Below are positions 34,556-42,912 of a stretch of 55,426 nucleotides of DNA, one piece after another (position 1 is the stretch's first letter; each line of letters opens with the position of its first letter). The DNA is from Armatimonadota bacterium (GTDB taxonomy: Bacteria; Armatimonadota; Zipacnadia; Zipacnadales; UBA11051). Under the pieces are notes generated by a model, which was not told the origin of the DNA, searched no databases, and saw only the letters and a program-made list of their open reading frames with translations. The stretch is from assembly GCA_013178155.1 (NCBI GenBank), contig JABLXH010000058.1, forward strand, positions 1-55,426. Reading direction: 5' to 3'. A program made the position numbers and the translations under genes.

Positions 34556-35313
34556 GTGACTATCGCTCAGCACCGTGGTGGCGTGCCTTCTTCGAGAACG
34601 CCGATTCACTGCTTCTGTCCAATTTCCCTGACCTGGATGAGACGGAGTTTGAGGTCGCGGCCCTGCAACGGCTGGTGCCCTTGCGCAAGTCCGACCTCAT
34701 CGGCGACATCTGCTGCGGCATGGGACGGCACCTGTTGCCTCTGGCTTCCCTGGGCTATGACCTGGTGGGTCTGGACGCCTCCACAATGATGCTCACCCTC
34801 GCCCGCGAGGCGGGGCGCATGGCCGGACTGCGTCCGCGGCTGGTCCATGGTCTGGCCCAGGCCCTGCCCTTCGCTGACGGAAGCTTCGACGTCATCCTCA
34901 ACTTGTTCAACAGCTTCGGCTATCTCGCTACCGTGGCTGACGACCTGGCGGTGTTGCGCGAGACCGCGCGCTGCCTTAGGCCCGGGGGCCGCTTCTTTCT
35001 CGATACGCGCAACAAGAAGTACCAGATCCTCTACGCCCCTTACCACCAGGCGATTGACCTGCCGGACGGCCGCGAGCTAACCATGCGCTGCCAATACCGC
35101 CGGGATGATGCCTGCCTGGTCTCCTCCTGGTACGACCGCCATACCGAGGCACTGGTCCACAGTGCCGCCATCCGTCTCTACAGCCCGGGGGAACTGGAGG
35201 CCATGCTGGCGACGGCCGGTCTGCGTGTTATCGCCAAGTTCGGCGGATACAGCGGCAGCGAGTTCGAGGGCTGGGAGCGGCAACTGCTGGTACTGTGCGA
35301 AAAGCCCCGCTAG
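34552..35313 (+). CDS. SAM-dependent methyltransferase, coupled to the MtnX-like gene
   Basis: 253 residues. Class I methyltransferase: motif I DLIGDICCGMGRHLLPLASLG (Cys in the glycine loop), LVGLDASTMML as motif II, ALPFADGSFDVILNLFNSFGY, and CLRPGGRFFLDTRN. The two Asn of LFNSFGY and the C-terminal beta stretch (TMRCQYRRDDACLV) are typical of the small-molecule or uncharacterised YcgJ-like group. It starts at ATG inside the ATGA overlap with the upstream stop, so it depends on translation of the leaderless phosphatase gene. The substrate is unknown. Confidence 0.83.
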   Translation: MSDYRSAPWWRAFFENADSLLLSNFPDLDETEFEVAALQRLVPLRKSDLIGDICCGMGRHLLPLASLGYDLVGLDASTMMLTLAREAGRMAGLRPRLVHGLAQALPFADGSFDVILNLFNSFGYLATVADDLAVLRETARCLRPGGRFFLDTRNKKYQILYAPYHQAIDLPDGRELTMRCQYRRDDACLVSSWYDRHTEALVHSAAIRLYSPGELEAMLATAGLRVIAKFGGYSGSEFEGWERQLLVLCEKPR

Positions 35314-35320
35314 CAGCGGC

Positions 35321-35342
35321 GGAGGGCACGGCTACGCCCTCC
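35321..35342. terminator. Hairpin between convergent genes
   Basis: A 7-bp stem (GGAGGGC with GCCCTCC) and 8-base loop, 7 bp past the methyltransferase stop, before the convergent M55 gene. No T-run follows. Confidence 0.5.
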
Positions 35343-35366
35343 ACGGGCCGTGACGACCGCACCGGC

Positions 35367-36149
35367 CTAGAAGGCGTAGACGTCCAGTTGCGTCGGGCAG
35401 ATGCCCTCGTGCACCTGGTGGGGGGCTGCCGCGACCTCCTCCGGCGAGGCCGTTTCGGGGAGCTCCACCGCCAGGGTTTCGACGCGAGCGCGGATCGGCA
35501 GCTCAAACTTCAAAGGCCTGGCCTCGGCTACCTTCCCCATGGCCGCCTTCGCAGCATTGCGGATCAGCTCATAGGTCTTCTGCGGCGCCAGCATGCGGCA
35601 GCATTGCCGGCTGTAGCCGTACTTGACTGCCGCGGTGACGCATTGCGGGCCGAACAGCGCTTCGGCCTCGCGACAGGCGGCGTAGTCGCCCGTGACCATG
35701 ACACAGCGGATGTCGAAGTGCCCGAACACCAGCCCGCACTGACCGATCTCGCCCAACTCCTGGTCGTTGTACCAGTACCGGGCGTCGTTGAGGTGGCTCT
35801 GGGTGTGGTACAGCACACCGTCCATGGTCCGGTTCATGGCATGGCAGCCCACCTGCATGCCGCAGTCATAGCCCTCGTCCATGCCCCAGGTGTGGGGCAG
35901 GCCGCGCCCGGCAATGTACTCGGCCCCCGGGTGCATCAGCTCGGGCACGAGGTTGAAGGGCAGGCCGTGGCCGTCCAGCACGGTCACGCGCGAGGCGCCG
36001 CCAGCCAGACAGCCCTCAACCGCCGCACTGATATCGTGCATCAGCATGCGGCGGCTGGCCTCATATGCCGCCAGGTCAGGAGGGCCGGTCTGGGACCACA
36101 GCGTCACGCCGGTTACGCCTTCGAGATCGGTCAGGATGTAGACTCGCAT
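35367..36149 (-). CDS. M55 D-aminopeptidase (DppA family), paralogue 1
   Basis: 260 residues from ATG 36149 (AGGAGCG upstream). Zinc ligands align with Bacillus DppA: Asp8 and Glu10 in LTDLEG, His61 in LDGHG, His103 in GCHAM and Glu134 in LGEIGQ; His115 in YHTQSH is the likely catalytic His. The family releases N-terminal D-amino acids, mainly D-Ala from D-Ala peptides of peptidoglycan, inside the cytoplasm, usually as a self-compartmentalising decamer. No signal peptide. It is divergent from the DapA-family gene; a second M55 gene lies at 39105. The C-terminal LDVYAF matches the paralogue's LHIYDF. Confidence 0.92.
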   Translation of the reverse strand: MRVYILTDLEGVTGVTLWSQTGPPDLAAYEASRRMLMHDISAAVEGCLAGGASRVTVLDGHGLPFNLVPELMHPGAEYIAGRGLPHTWGMDEGYDCGMQVGCHAMNRTMDGVLYHTQSHLNDARYWYNDQELGEIGQCGLVFGHFDIRCVMVTGDYAACREAEALFGPQCVTAAVKYGYSRQCCRMLAPQKTYELIRNAAKAAMGKVAEARPLKFELPIRARVETLAVELPETASPEEVAAAPHQVHEGICPTQLDVYAF

Positions 36150-36294
36150 CGGATCGCTCCTCGCCGCGGAATGTCCCCACTCCTTCCCTGACCCCTGGCG
36201 GACTCCTTCGTGGAGCGCCGTGGAGGGCCGAAGGCGACCGAAGAGGAACCTTTCCGGCGGCGCGGCGTCCAGCAGTCCGTGCGAGGTGAGTGTC

Positions 36295-37194
36295 GTGAAG
36301 ATGCGGTTGCGGGGCATCATTCCGGCCCTGGCGACGCCCTTGACGCCCGACCTGGAACCTGATGAGGCGGGCTTCCGGCGGCTGGTGCAATACCAGCTCG
36401 AGGGAGACGTAGTGGGGCTGTTCGCTTGCAGCTCCACCGGTGAGGGGCCCATGCTTGCCGATGAGCAGTGGTCGCGGGTACTGGGCTGGGCGATCCGTGA
36501 AGCCAATGGGCAGGTGCCTGTGCTGGCCCATGTCACCGATGTGGGCGTCCCCCGGGTGCTCGACCGGGTGCGTCGCGCCGCCGACCTTGGGGCCGATGCC
36601 GTGGCCGCGGCCGCGCCCTACTACTACCAACACACCGACGCTGAGGTCCTCGACTTCTTCGTGACGATCGCTGACCGGTCACCGCTGCCGCTGTTCGTCT
36701 ACAACATACCGCAGCGGGTGAAGACCGCCCTTACAGTGGAGCAACTGCTGGAGCTGGCTCCGCACCCCAACATTGCGGGGATGAAGGACAGCCCGGCCAA
36801 TGCCGTACTGCATCTGGAGCTCTTGCGTCGCGTCCGGGAGCGCCATCTCGACTTCACGGTGCTGAATGGCACTGAGGCCTACCTGGGGGCCAGTGTCATG
36901 ATGGGTGGCGATGGCGGGCTACTGGGGGTGGCGAACCTGGCGCCCCGGCTGTGCGTGGAGCTGTACGAAGCGGCTGCACGCGGCGACGCCGCAGCCGTGC
37001 GCGAGCTTCAGTCCCGGCTAAGCGACCTGACCGGCGTATTCACCATTCCGGGCGGCAGCTTCGCCGGCAACCTCAAGGCCGCGCTGGAGATGCTAGGCCT
37101 GTGCGGCAGCACCGTCCTGCCGCCGCTATCCATGCCGACCGACAACACTCGGGCGGCGATCAGGGCCCTGTTGCAGCGTCACTCTCTGCTGTGA
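36295..37194 (+). CDS. DapA/NanA-family pyruvate-type aldolase
   Basis: 299 residues. GTG 36295 has GAGGTG at 6 bases; ATG 36301 two codons later is an alternative. A class I aldolase barrel: LRGIIPALATPLTPD, the pyruvate-binding SSTGEG (about 46-51), Tyr136 in VYNIP and the Schiff-base Lys164 in IAGMKDS. That set is shared by dihydrodipicolinate synthase, N-acetylneuraminate lyase and keto-deoxy-sugar aldolases. True DapA's carboxylate-binding Arg is not obvious to me, so a sugar-acid or hydroxyproline-type aldolase is as likely as lysine synthesis. It is followed 18 bp later by the DUF3604 gene and then an M55 gene, an apparent operon. Confidence 0.9.
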   Translation: MKMRLRGIIPALATPLTPDLEPDEAGFRRLVQYQLEGDVVGLFACSSTGEGPMLADEQWSRVLGWAIREANGQVPVLAHVTDVGVPRVLDRVRRAADLGADAVAAAAPYYYQHTDAEVLDFFVTIADRSPLPLFVYNIPQRVKTALTVEQLLELAPHPNIAGMKDSPANAVLHLELLRRVRERHLDFTVLNGTEAYLGASVMMGGDGGLLGVANLAPRLCVELYEAAARGDAAAVRELQSRLSDLTGVFTIPGGSFAGNLKAALEMLGLCGSTVLPPLSMPTDNTRAAIRALLQRHSLL

Positions 37195-37212
37195 TCCACC
37201 GGGAGGCAAGCC

Positions 37213-39060
37213 GTGCGGAATGAACAGGTGAGCACGACCAATGGGCGGGCGACGGTGGAACCCTCCGACCCGGTGGTCGCGGCCAGCCGCGGCGCCTGGA
37301 CCATCACCTACACGGCGGGCCCTGACGGCATTGCGGTGGGGGGCAGTGTGCGCTTTGAACTGCCCTACGGTTTCACACCGCCGCAGTTGCACTGGCCGCT
37401 GGACCAGGGGTATGTCAGCGCGGTGTGCAGCCGCCGGGATGTCCGCCTCCAGCTCTCTTTGGAGCCGCCGGTCAAGCTGGAACCAGAGCCCTTCTACTAC
37501 GTGACCCGGTGGGGGCGCATGGTGTACGTCCAAGTCCTGGGGCAACCCCTGCGCGAAGGGGACACCGTCGCGCTCAACTACGGTCACACCCCGACACTTA
37601 GCCCCATGGTCTACGCGCCTCATTTTGCCCAGCGATTGGAGTTCACCGTGGCCACCGATGTGACCGGGACACGGGCGGCGCCCTTCTCCGGCTACACGCT
37701 AATCGCTGAGCAGCCGGCCCTGCGGATAGTGGGTAACGTCCCCAAGTCCCTGACCGTGGTCATCCCTTCCATCGTGGAGGTTGGCGAGACCTTCCCGGTG
37801 CGGGTGCGTGGGATTGACGAGTACGGCAACCTGGGTCATCCTCCTCCCACGGACGTGGACGTGCTGGCCCGTCTTGACGACTTGCAGACCGTGCCCCTCG
37901 CCGACGCCGTGCGCGGCTATGCGTTCCAGGCGGAACTGCAGGTGCCGGGTGAACGCGAACTCATCGCAGTATGTGATGACGAGGAGGTCATGGGGGCGTC
38001 AAACCCGTGCCTGTGCGTGCTGGAGACCCCCCGCCAGAGGATCTTCTGGGGCGACATCCACGGCCACACCGGCCTGTCCGATGGGCTGGGGAGTCCTGAC
38101 GAGTACTACAGCTTCGGCCGGGATGAGGCCTTCCTGGACTTCTGCGCCATCGCTGACCATGCCCAGTACCTGTCCGACGATGACTGGGAAGCGATTCAGG
38201 AGGCAACGGCACGACACAACGACCCGGGGCGTTACGTCACCCTCCTGGGCTATGAGTACTCCTGCAATGCCGACATGGAGCACTATGGCGACAAGTGTCT
38301 TTACTACCCCGGTGACGCCGGACCGCTCCTGCGTGAGACGGACATCAACCGCAGCGCTTACGCCGACATGGCCGAGTTTGCGCCACTGTGGAAGGCCCAC
38401 GGCGCGATGATGGTCCTGCACCAGCACGCCAAGGGGACCTGCAGCTACTATGATCCCGACCTGGTACGGCTGGCCGAGGTCTACTCGGTCTGGGGTGGGT
38501 CCGAAAGCGAGTACTGCTCCCGGCCACTGCTGCCAGCGCAGGCCAGCGACTACAGCGGCCACTATGTCGCTGACGCGCTGGAACTGGGCTGGGTGCTGGG
38601 ATTGATGGCCTCCTCCGATGACCATGCGGGCCGACCGGGGGCGACGGATTGGCTGCGCACGCAGCAGGCCTATCCGGGCGGGCTGGTGGCCGTCTGGGCC
38701 CCGGAGCTCACCCGTGAGGCGGTCTGGGAGGCGCTCTGGAACCGCCGCTGTTATGGCACCACCGGCGCCCGCATCTATCTGGAGTTCAGCGTGGATGGTG
38801 AGCCGATGGGCAGCATCATCCAGGGCAGCGCCTTCTCGGGAACCCACGTCATCGAGGTGCGGGTGATGGGTGACAATCCCATCCTTGCCGCCGAGGTCCT
38901 GCGCGGACGTCAGACCGCCTATGTCTGCAGCGGCTACGGCCCCAGTCTGCATTTCGCGTACCGGGACACCCCCCCGCCCGGCTCGGCCAACTACTACTAC
39001 GTTCGCATTACCCAGACCGATGGCGAGATGGCCTGGTCCAGTCCGGTCTGGATCGTCTAA
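37213..39060 (+). CDS. DUF3604 PHP-like putative metallohydrolase
   Basis: 615 residues from GTG 37213 (GGAGG at 8 bases). The first 270 residues are beta-rich, including an Ig-like strand set (ALRIVGNVPKSLTVVIPS). The catalytic region starts with FWGDIHGHTGLSDG, the PHP-type HxH motif, then CAIADHAQYLSDDDW, the ADH motif, and later VLHQHAKG and GLMASSDDHAGRPG, giving His/Asp ligands for two or three metal ions. DUF3604 is common in polysaccharide-degrading bacteria but has no settled activity; phosphoesterase or amidohydrolase chemistry is likely. I see no signal peptide. It lies between the DapA-family and M55 genes. Confidence 0.87.
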   Translation: MRNEQVSTTNGRATVEPSDPVVAASRGAWTITYTAGPDGIAVGGSVRFELPYGFTPPQLHWPLDQGYVSAVCSRRDVRLQLSLEPPVKLEPEPFYYVTRWGRMVYVQVLGQPLREGDTVALNYGHTPTLSPMVYAPHFAQRLEFTVATDVTGTRAAPFSGYTLIAEQPALRIVGNVPKSLTVVIPSIVEVGETFPVRVRGIDEYGNLGHPPPTDVDVLARLDDLQTVPLADAVRGYAFQAELQVPGERELIAVCDDEEVMGASNPCLCVLETPRQRIFWGDIHGHTGLSDGLGSPDEYYSFGRDEAFLDFCAIADHAQYLSDDDWEAIQEATARHNDPGRYVTLLGYEYSCNADMEHYGDKCLYYPGDAGPLLRETDINRSAYADMAEFAPLWKAHGAMMVLHQHAKGTCSYYDPDLVRLAEVYSVWGGSESEYCSRPLLPAQASDYSGHYVADALELGWVLGLMASSDDHAGRPGATDWLRTQQAYPGGLVAVWAPELTREAVWEALWNRRCYGTTGARIYLEFSVDGEPMGSIIQGSAFSGTHVIEVRVMGDNPILAAEVLRGRQTAYVCSGYGPSLHFAYRDTPPPGSANYYYVRITQTDGEMAWSSPVWIV

Positions 39061-39104
39061 TCTCAGCCCAGTGAAGCCGCCGCAGTTCGGAAGGGAGCAC
39101 AGCC

Positions 39105-39890
39105 ATGCGCGTCTATATCAGCACCGACCTGGAGGGCTGCAGCGGCATCACGCTCTTCTCCCAGACCCGCGACCCGGCCAGTCCCCTGTACCCGGAATCG
39201 CGCCGCCTCCTCATGGGCGACATCAATGCCGCGGTGGAGGGCGCTGTGCAGGGCGGGGCGACGCGGATCTGGGTCGTGGACGGGCACGGCAATCCCATGA
39301 ACGTGGTTCCGGAGCTCATGCACCCGGCGGCCGAGTATCTCTGCGGCCGTGGCTTTCCTGAGACGTGGGGACTGGAGGCGGGATTCGACTGCGCCTTCCT
39401 CGTGGGCTACCACGCCATGAACCGCACGCCGGACGGCATTCTCTGCCACACCCAGAGTTCCCGCAGCGACGCGCGGTACTGGTACCACGGCCGTGAGTAT
39501 GGCGAGATCGGCCAGTCGGCGATGATCGCGGGCCACTTCGACATCCCGGTCACCCTCGTCACGGGCGATGGGGCCGCGTGCCGCGAGGCCTGTCAGTTCC
39601 TCGGTGGCGACGTGGTGACGGTCGCGGTGAAGGAGGGCTACAGCCGCGAGTGCTGCCGGATGCTGGCGCCGGTGCGGGCCCATGAGCTAATCCGTGAAGC
39701 CGCCCGCGAGGCGCTGAAGCGGGTCAGGCGCTGTCAGCCCTACAAGGTGGAACTCCCCATGCCCGGGCGCATGGAGCGCCTCCAGGAGCTGTTGCCGGAC
39801 GCGCCGACACCGGACAACCTCGACGAGCTGCCCCGGGTCGTCAGGGAGAAGGTCTTCACGGACCAGTTGCACATCTACGACTTCTCGTAA
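39105..39890 (+). CDS. M55 D-aminopeptidase (DppA family), paralogue 2
   Basis: 261 residues, with GGAAGGGAG before the ATG. Metal ligands are conserved: Asp8 and Glu10 (STDLEG), DGHGNPMNVVPELMHPAAEY, VGYHAMNRTPDGILCHTQS and YGEIGQ. It aligns along its length with the paralogue at 35367 (shared MRVYI, CHTQS/YHTQS, EGYSRECCRMLAP versus YGYSRQCCRMLAP), so the pair arose by duplication, perhaps followed by inversion. It probably cleaves D-amino-acid or other unusual dipeptides taken up from cell-wall turnover. It ends 3 bp before the convergent esterase gene. Confidence 0.92.
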   Translation: MRVYISTDLEGCSGITLFSQTRDPASPLYPESRRLLMGDINAAVEGAVQGGATRIWVVDGHGNPMNVVPELMHPAAEYLCGRGFPETWGLEAGFDCAFLVGYHAMNRTPDGILCHTQSSRSDARYWYHGREYGEIGQSAMIAGHFDIPVTLVTGDGAACREACQFLGGDVVTVAVKEGYSRECCRMLAPVRAHELIREAAREALKRVRRCQPYKVELPMPGRMERLQELLPDAPTPDNLDELPRVVREKVFTDQLHIYDFS

Positions 39891-39893
39891 GGC

Positions 39894-40910
39894 CTACTGC
39901 TCCAGCAGGCAGTCCAGCCAGGCCCGGATGCAATCTGCCCACATCTCTCCGTGTGCCTTGAGGCCCTTGGGGCTGAAGTGGATGCCCAGGCCATCCATGT
40001 CCCGGTGGTCGCCCGTCAGGTCGTCGGTGTCCGGCCCGGCGAAGGCCAGTCCGGCGTCCCAGAGGGCCTGGTGAGCGGCGCGGGTGGTCTCGAAGCGCGG
40101 GTTGTCGGGGTTATGGTAGGAGACCTTGGCCACCCCCCAGGGGAAGTGCCAGCCTGCCGCCTCCTGCGAGGCCGCGATGATGGCTGCCAGCTTCGCGAAG
40201 TAGTCCTCCGTTGGCATCGCCACATCGCTTTCCCCCTGATGCCATAGCAGAGCCCGGAAGCCGCCGGGGCCAAGCTGCCAGATGCGGGTCATCATCCACT
40301 GGAAGAGCTCGTCCCCCGGCGCCCACTGGTTGACACTGGTGGCGCCATGACCCGTAGCGGCAATCCCGATGGGCACTTCGTAAGCCGCGTAGAGCGCATC
40401 GCCCATGGCCGGCCAGGGGCTGCCGCCGGTGCTCTCGTCGTGGCAGCCGGGCTGCGGGTCATCGGCGATCTGCCAATGCCGGCCGCTGAAGCTGGACACC
40501 ATGCCGCTGTGCTGCTGGATGGGGAACTGCCCGGCGTTGGTGGAGTTGGACTGCCCGGCCGTAACGAAAACTTCACCGACACCCACCTGTGACACGGTGG
40601 CCGCGGCCACGGTCTCCCCGCCCTGCACGGCGCGGACCTCGACGTCATACCAGCCGCCGGCCGGGACCAGCAGCAGGCCCTGAAACACGCCCGTGGCTGG
40701 GAACAGGGGCACCGGTTCCCACGTGGGGCAGATATCGCCGGAGAGCGACCGACCGGTGACCTGCGCCTCTATCCGGTCACAGAGCACGGCGGCGCGGCCG
40801 CTCACCAGCACCTCCCCGGCGGCGCGGGTTCGGCGCTGGATGACCTGCAGTGGACGCGGCGAGGTGATGGTCAGGTCAGTTACAGGTTGGGGCTGGGCGG
40901 AACTGGGCAC
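39894..40910 (-). CDS. SGNH-type sialate O-acetylesterase-like (SASA) esterase
   Basis: 338 residues from GTG 40910, preceded by GGGAGGAG at 7 bases; the longer TTG-start frame is less likely. An Ig-like N-terminal domain (to about 115) precedes the SASA fold: block I VTAGQSNSTNAGQFP with the nucleophile Ser, LLWHQGESDVAMP as block III, and DMDGLGIHFSPKGLKAHG with the catalytic Asp-His. Such enzymes remove O-acetyl groups from sialic acids or plant glycans. No obvious signal peptide from this start. It follows the secreted glycosidase-like gene by 52 bp on the same strand. Confidence 0.85.
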   Translation of the reverse strand: MPSSAQPQPVTDLTITSPRPLQVIQRRTRAAGEVLVSGRAAVLCDRIEAQVTGRSLSGDICPTWEPVPLFPATGVFQGLLLVPAGGWYDVEVRAVQGGETVAAATVSQVGVGEVFVTAGQSNSTNAGQFPIQQHSGMVSSFSGRHWQIADDPQPGCHDESTGGSPWPAMGDALYAAYEVPIGIAATGHGATSVNQWAPGDELFQWMMTRIWQLGPGGFRALLWHQGESDVAMPTEDYFAKLAAIIAASQEAAGWHFPWGVAKVSYHNPDNPRFETTRAAHQALWDAGLAFAGPDTDDLTGDHRDMDGLGIHFSPKGLKAHGEMWADCIRAWLDCLLEQ

Positions 40911-40962
40911 AGGGACACTCCTCCCGAAGAGACCATACTGGAAGCACGTGCACAGGATAGCG

Positions 40963-42879
40963 TCACGGCTGCGATGCGGCAAGGGTAACCCGGATGAGAG
41001 CCGTGCCTACCGGGCCCAGTACCAACTGTAACGCTCCATCCACCGTCTGGGCCTGCGCCAGCTCGCCACTGATCTCGGCGGCGCTGACGGGACGGGGCAG
41101 CTTCAGCGTGACCGTCTGTGCGGCGTCACTACCGTTAACGGCGGCAACGGTGACGCCCTCGGGGGTCTCCCAGGCCGCAGCCTGTACATCGCCGCCCTCC
41201 ACCGTGACTGTCAGCGGCTGCCCTGTCAGGGCCAGCGACCCCAGCCTTGAAATCTCCTCATTCAGGGTCTTGAACTGGGCCCACAGGGGCGTCTCGGCCA
41301 GGTTCCAGCCGGGGTCACGAAGGGCATACCAGAAGATACCGGTTGCACCGTTGAGGAGGGCCAGGTAGGCCATGGCGCGGGCCTGCTGGGGTGTCGGCTG
41401 ATGGCCAGGGGCGGCCGACCAGCCGGCCTGCAGGAGGGCAAACAGGCCCTGCCACGGCTGCAGAACCTGGCGGGCGGCGGCCACGCGTTCGGCCACCAGC
41501 TTCAGCGGCTGGCCGGGCAGAGGCAGCACGCTGACCTCGAGGATGTCGCAGAAATGCGCCCAGTCGCCGGCCTCGGCCAGGTCGCTGACGGTCACCACGA
41601 AGGGCCGGGCCTTGTCAGCCTGCCGCAGGCGGCGGTAGGCCTCGGGGAGCTCACCGGCCACCTCGGGGTGGGACTCTGGCTCGTCCAGCAGCTTCCAGCC
41701 CAAGGCGGCAGGCTGGCGCCCGGCTGCTTTGAGTTTCTGCTGGCTGAGGGGCATCGTGCGCACGAGGCTAACGTTGCCGTAGAGGGGCACGATCAGCCCC
41801 AGGTTGCTCTTGGCCGCAGCCTGCAGCGCCTGGGTCAACTGGCGGGGGTCAGGGGCCGGCAGGCCCTGGGCGGCCGTGAAGCCCTGCTCCTGCAGCCGCG
41901 GGTAGTCCTCGGGCTTGACGTGGTAGAGGCCTACCGGGAAGAAGGGCTTGCCGGACCGCAGGAGTGCGCCGTGATCATCCAGCCCGGTGGGCCGCCTCTG
42001 TGCGGGCGTCACAAAGAGCGGCCAGTCCGCCTCCTCCACGTCGAACTCCGCGCGTACGAGGTAGTCGCCGGCAGGCAGGCCGGGGAGCGTGACCTCTGCC
42101 GCCAGGATACCACTCTCGGCTGCCGCGAAGTCGGCTTTCAGGGCCTTGACGGTCCGCTCGCCGGCCAGAATCGCCAGCGACACCGGACCCGGTCCTATGC
42201 CTGCCTGGGTCAGCACGGCGACCCGCAGTCTGGCCACGGCTTCCTGGTCCGCGGTCGCCACCAGCCGCGCCGGCGCCGGCAGGAGCGCCGGGGCCTCCAG
42301 GGTCCGCGCGAAGACCACGTCATCGAACCACAGGTCACCCTCTCCCGCCAGCCGCAGCATCGCGCGGGCCTCGGTGGCGCCAAAGCCGGCCACGCCCTCC
42401 ACGCGCAGCTGCTGCCACTCGGCGCCGGCGACCGGCACCCGCGCCAAAGCTGAGCCCGCAGGCCGACCGTCGGCGGTCCGGAACTCCAGTTTGAGTGCCG
42501 CCATGCAGTCGGCCTGGTCGCTCCCGCGGTACCAGGCACTCAGTACATAGGTGGCCCCTGGCTCGATGTCCGGAACTACCTGCGTAACCCAGGGCCACTG
42601 CCCAGGCAAGTCCGAGATCAGGTGCAAGGACGCCGCCCCCTCGCGCTTGACCTCGGCATCCAGCTTGATGGCTCCGGCAAACCCGGGTGGCACCACCTGG
42701 TCCCACCCGGTCAGCCCGGCTTCAAAACCCGGGTTGCGCAGCTCGCTGACGAGAGCTGCCGGGGCCTCGGGCTCATCCACCTCCACCTCGACGCTGTCCG
42801 GCTCGGTCAGGTCGGGCTCATCCTCGGCGCAAAGATGGCTGCCCAGCAGTAGCGCAGCCAGGATCAACGCGATCGGCAC
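40963..42879 (-). CDS. Secreted glycosidase-like protein with N-terminal carbohydrate-binding domain
   Basis: 638 residues from GTG 42879, with GGAGGT at 5 bases. A signal peptide (PIALILAALLLGSHLCAE) is followed by an acidic linker (EDEPDLTEPDSVEVEVDE) and a CBM4/9-like jelly roll (LRNPGFEAGLTGWD to DLWFDDVVF). A second beta domain leads to a TIM-barrel-like region from about residue 315 (LLRSGKPFFPVGLYHVKPED, LGWKLLDEPESHPE, INGATGIFWYALRDP) as in GH2/GH5/GH42-type proteins; the Glu of LLDEPE is a candidate acid/base. A C-terminal beta domain ends it. Exact specificity cannot be called. Confidence 0.75.
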   Translation of the reverse strand: MPIALILAALLLGSHLCAEDEPDLTEPDSVEVEVDEPEAPAALVSELRNPGFEAGLTGWDQVVPPGFAGAIKLDAEVKREGAASLHLISDLPGQWPWVTQVVPDIEPGATYVLSAWYRGSDQADCMAALKLEFRTADGRPAGSALARVPVAGAEWQQLRVEGVAGFGATEARAMLRLAGEGDLWFDDVVFARTLEAPALLPAPARLVATADQEAVARLRVAVLTQAGIGPGPVSLAILAGERTVKALKADFAAAESGILAAEVTLPGLPAGDYLVRAEFDVEEADWPLFVTPAQRRPTGLDDHGALLRSGKPFFPVGLYHVKPEDYPRLQEQGFTAAQGLPAPDPRQLTQALQAAAKSNLGLIVPLYGNVSLVRTMPLSQQKLKAAGRQPAALGWKLLDEPESHPEVAGELPEAYRRLRQADKARPFVVTVSDLAEAGDWAHFCDILEVSVLPLPGQPLKLVAERVAAARQVLQPWQGLFALLQAGWSAAPGHQPTPQQARAMAYLALLNGATGIFWYALRDPGWNLAETPLWAQFKTLNEEISRLGSLALTGQPLTVTVEGGDVQAAAWETPEGVTVAAVNGSDAAQTVTLKLPRPVSAAEISGELAQAQTVDGALQLVLGPVGTALIRVTLAASQP

Positions 42880-42912
42880 GTGTGACCTCCCGTGGGGTGC
42901 GGCAAAGTGGTA

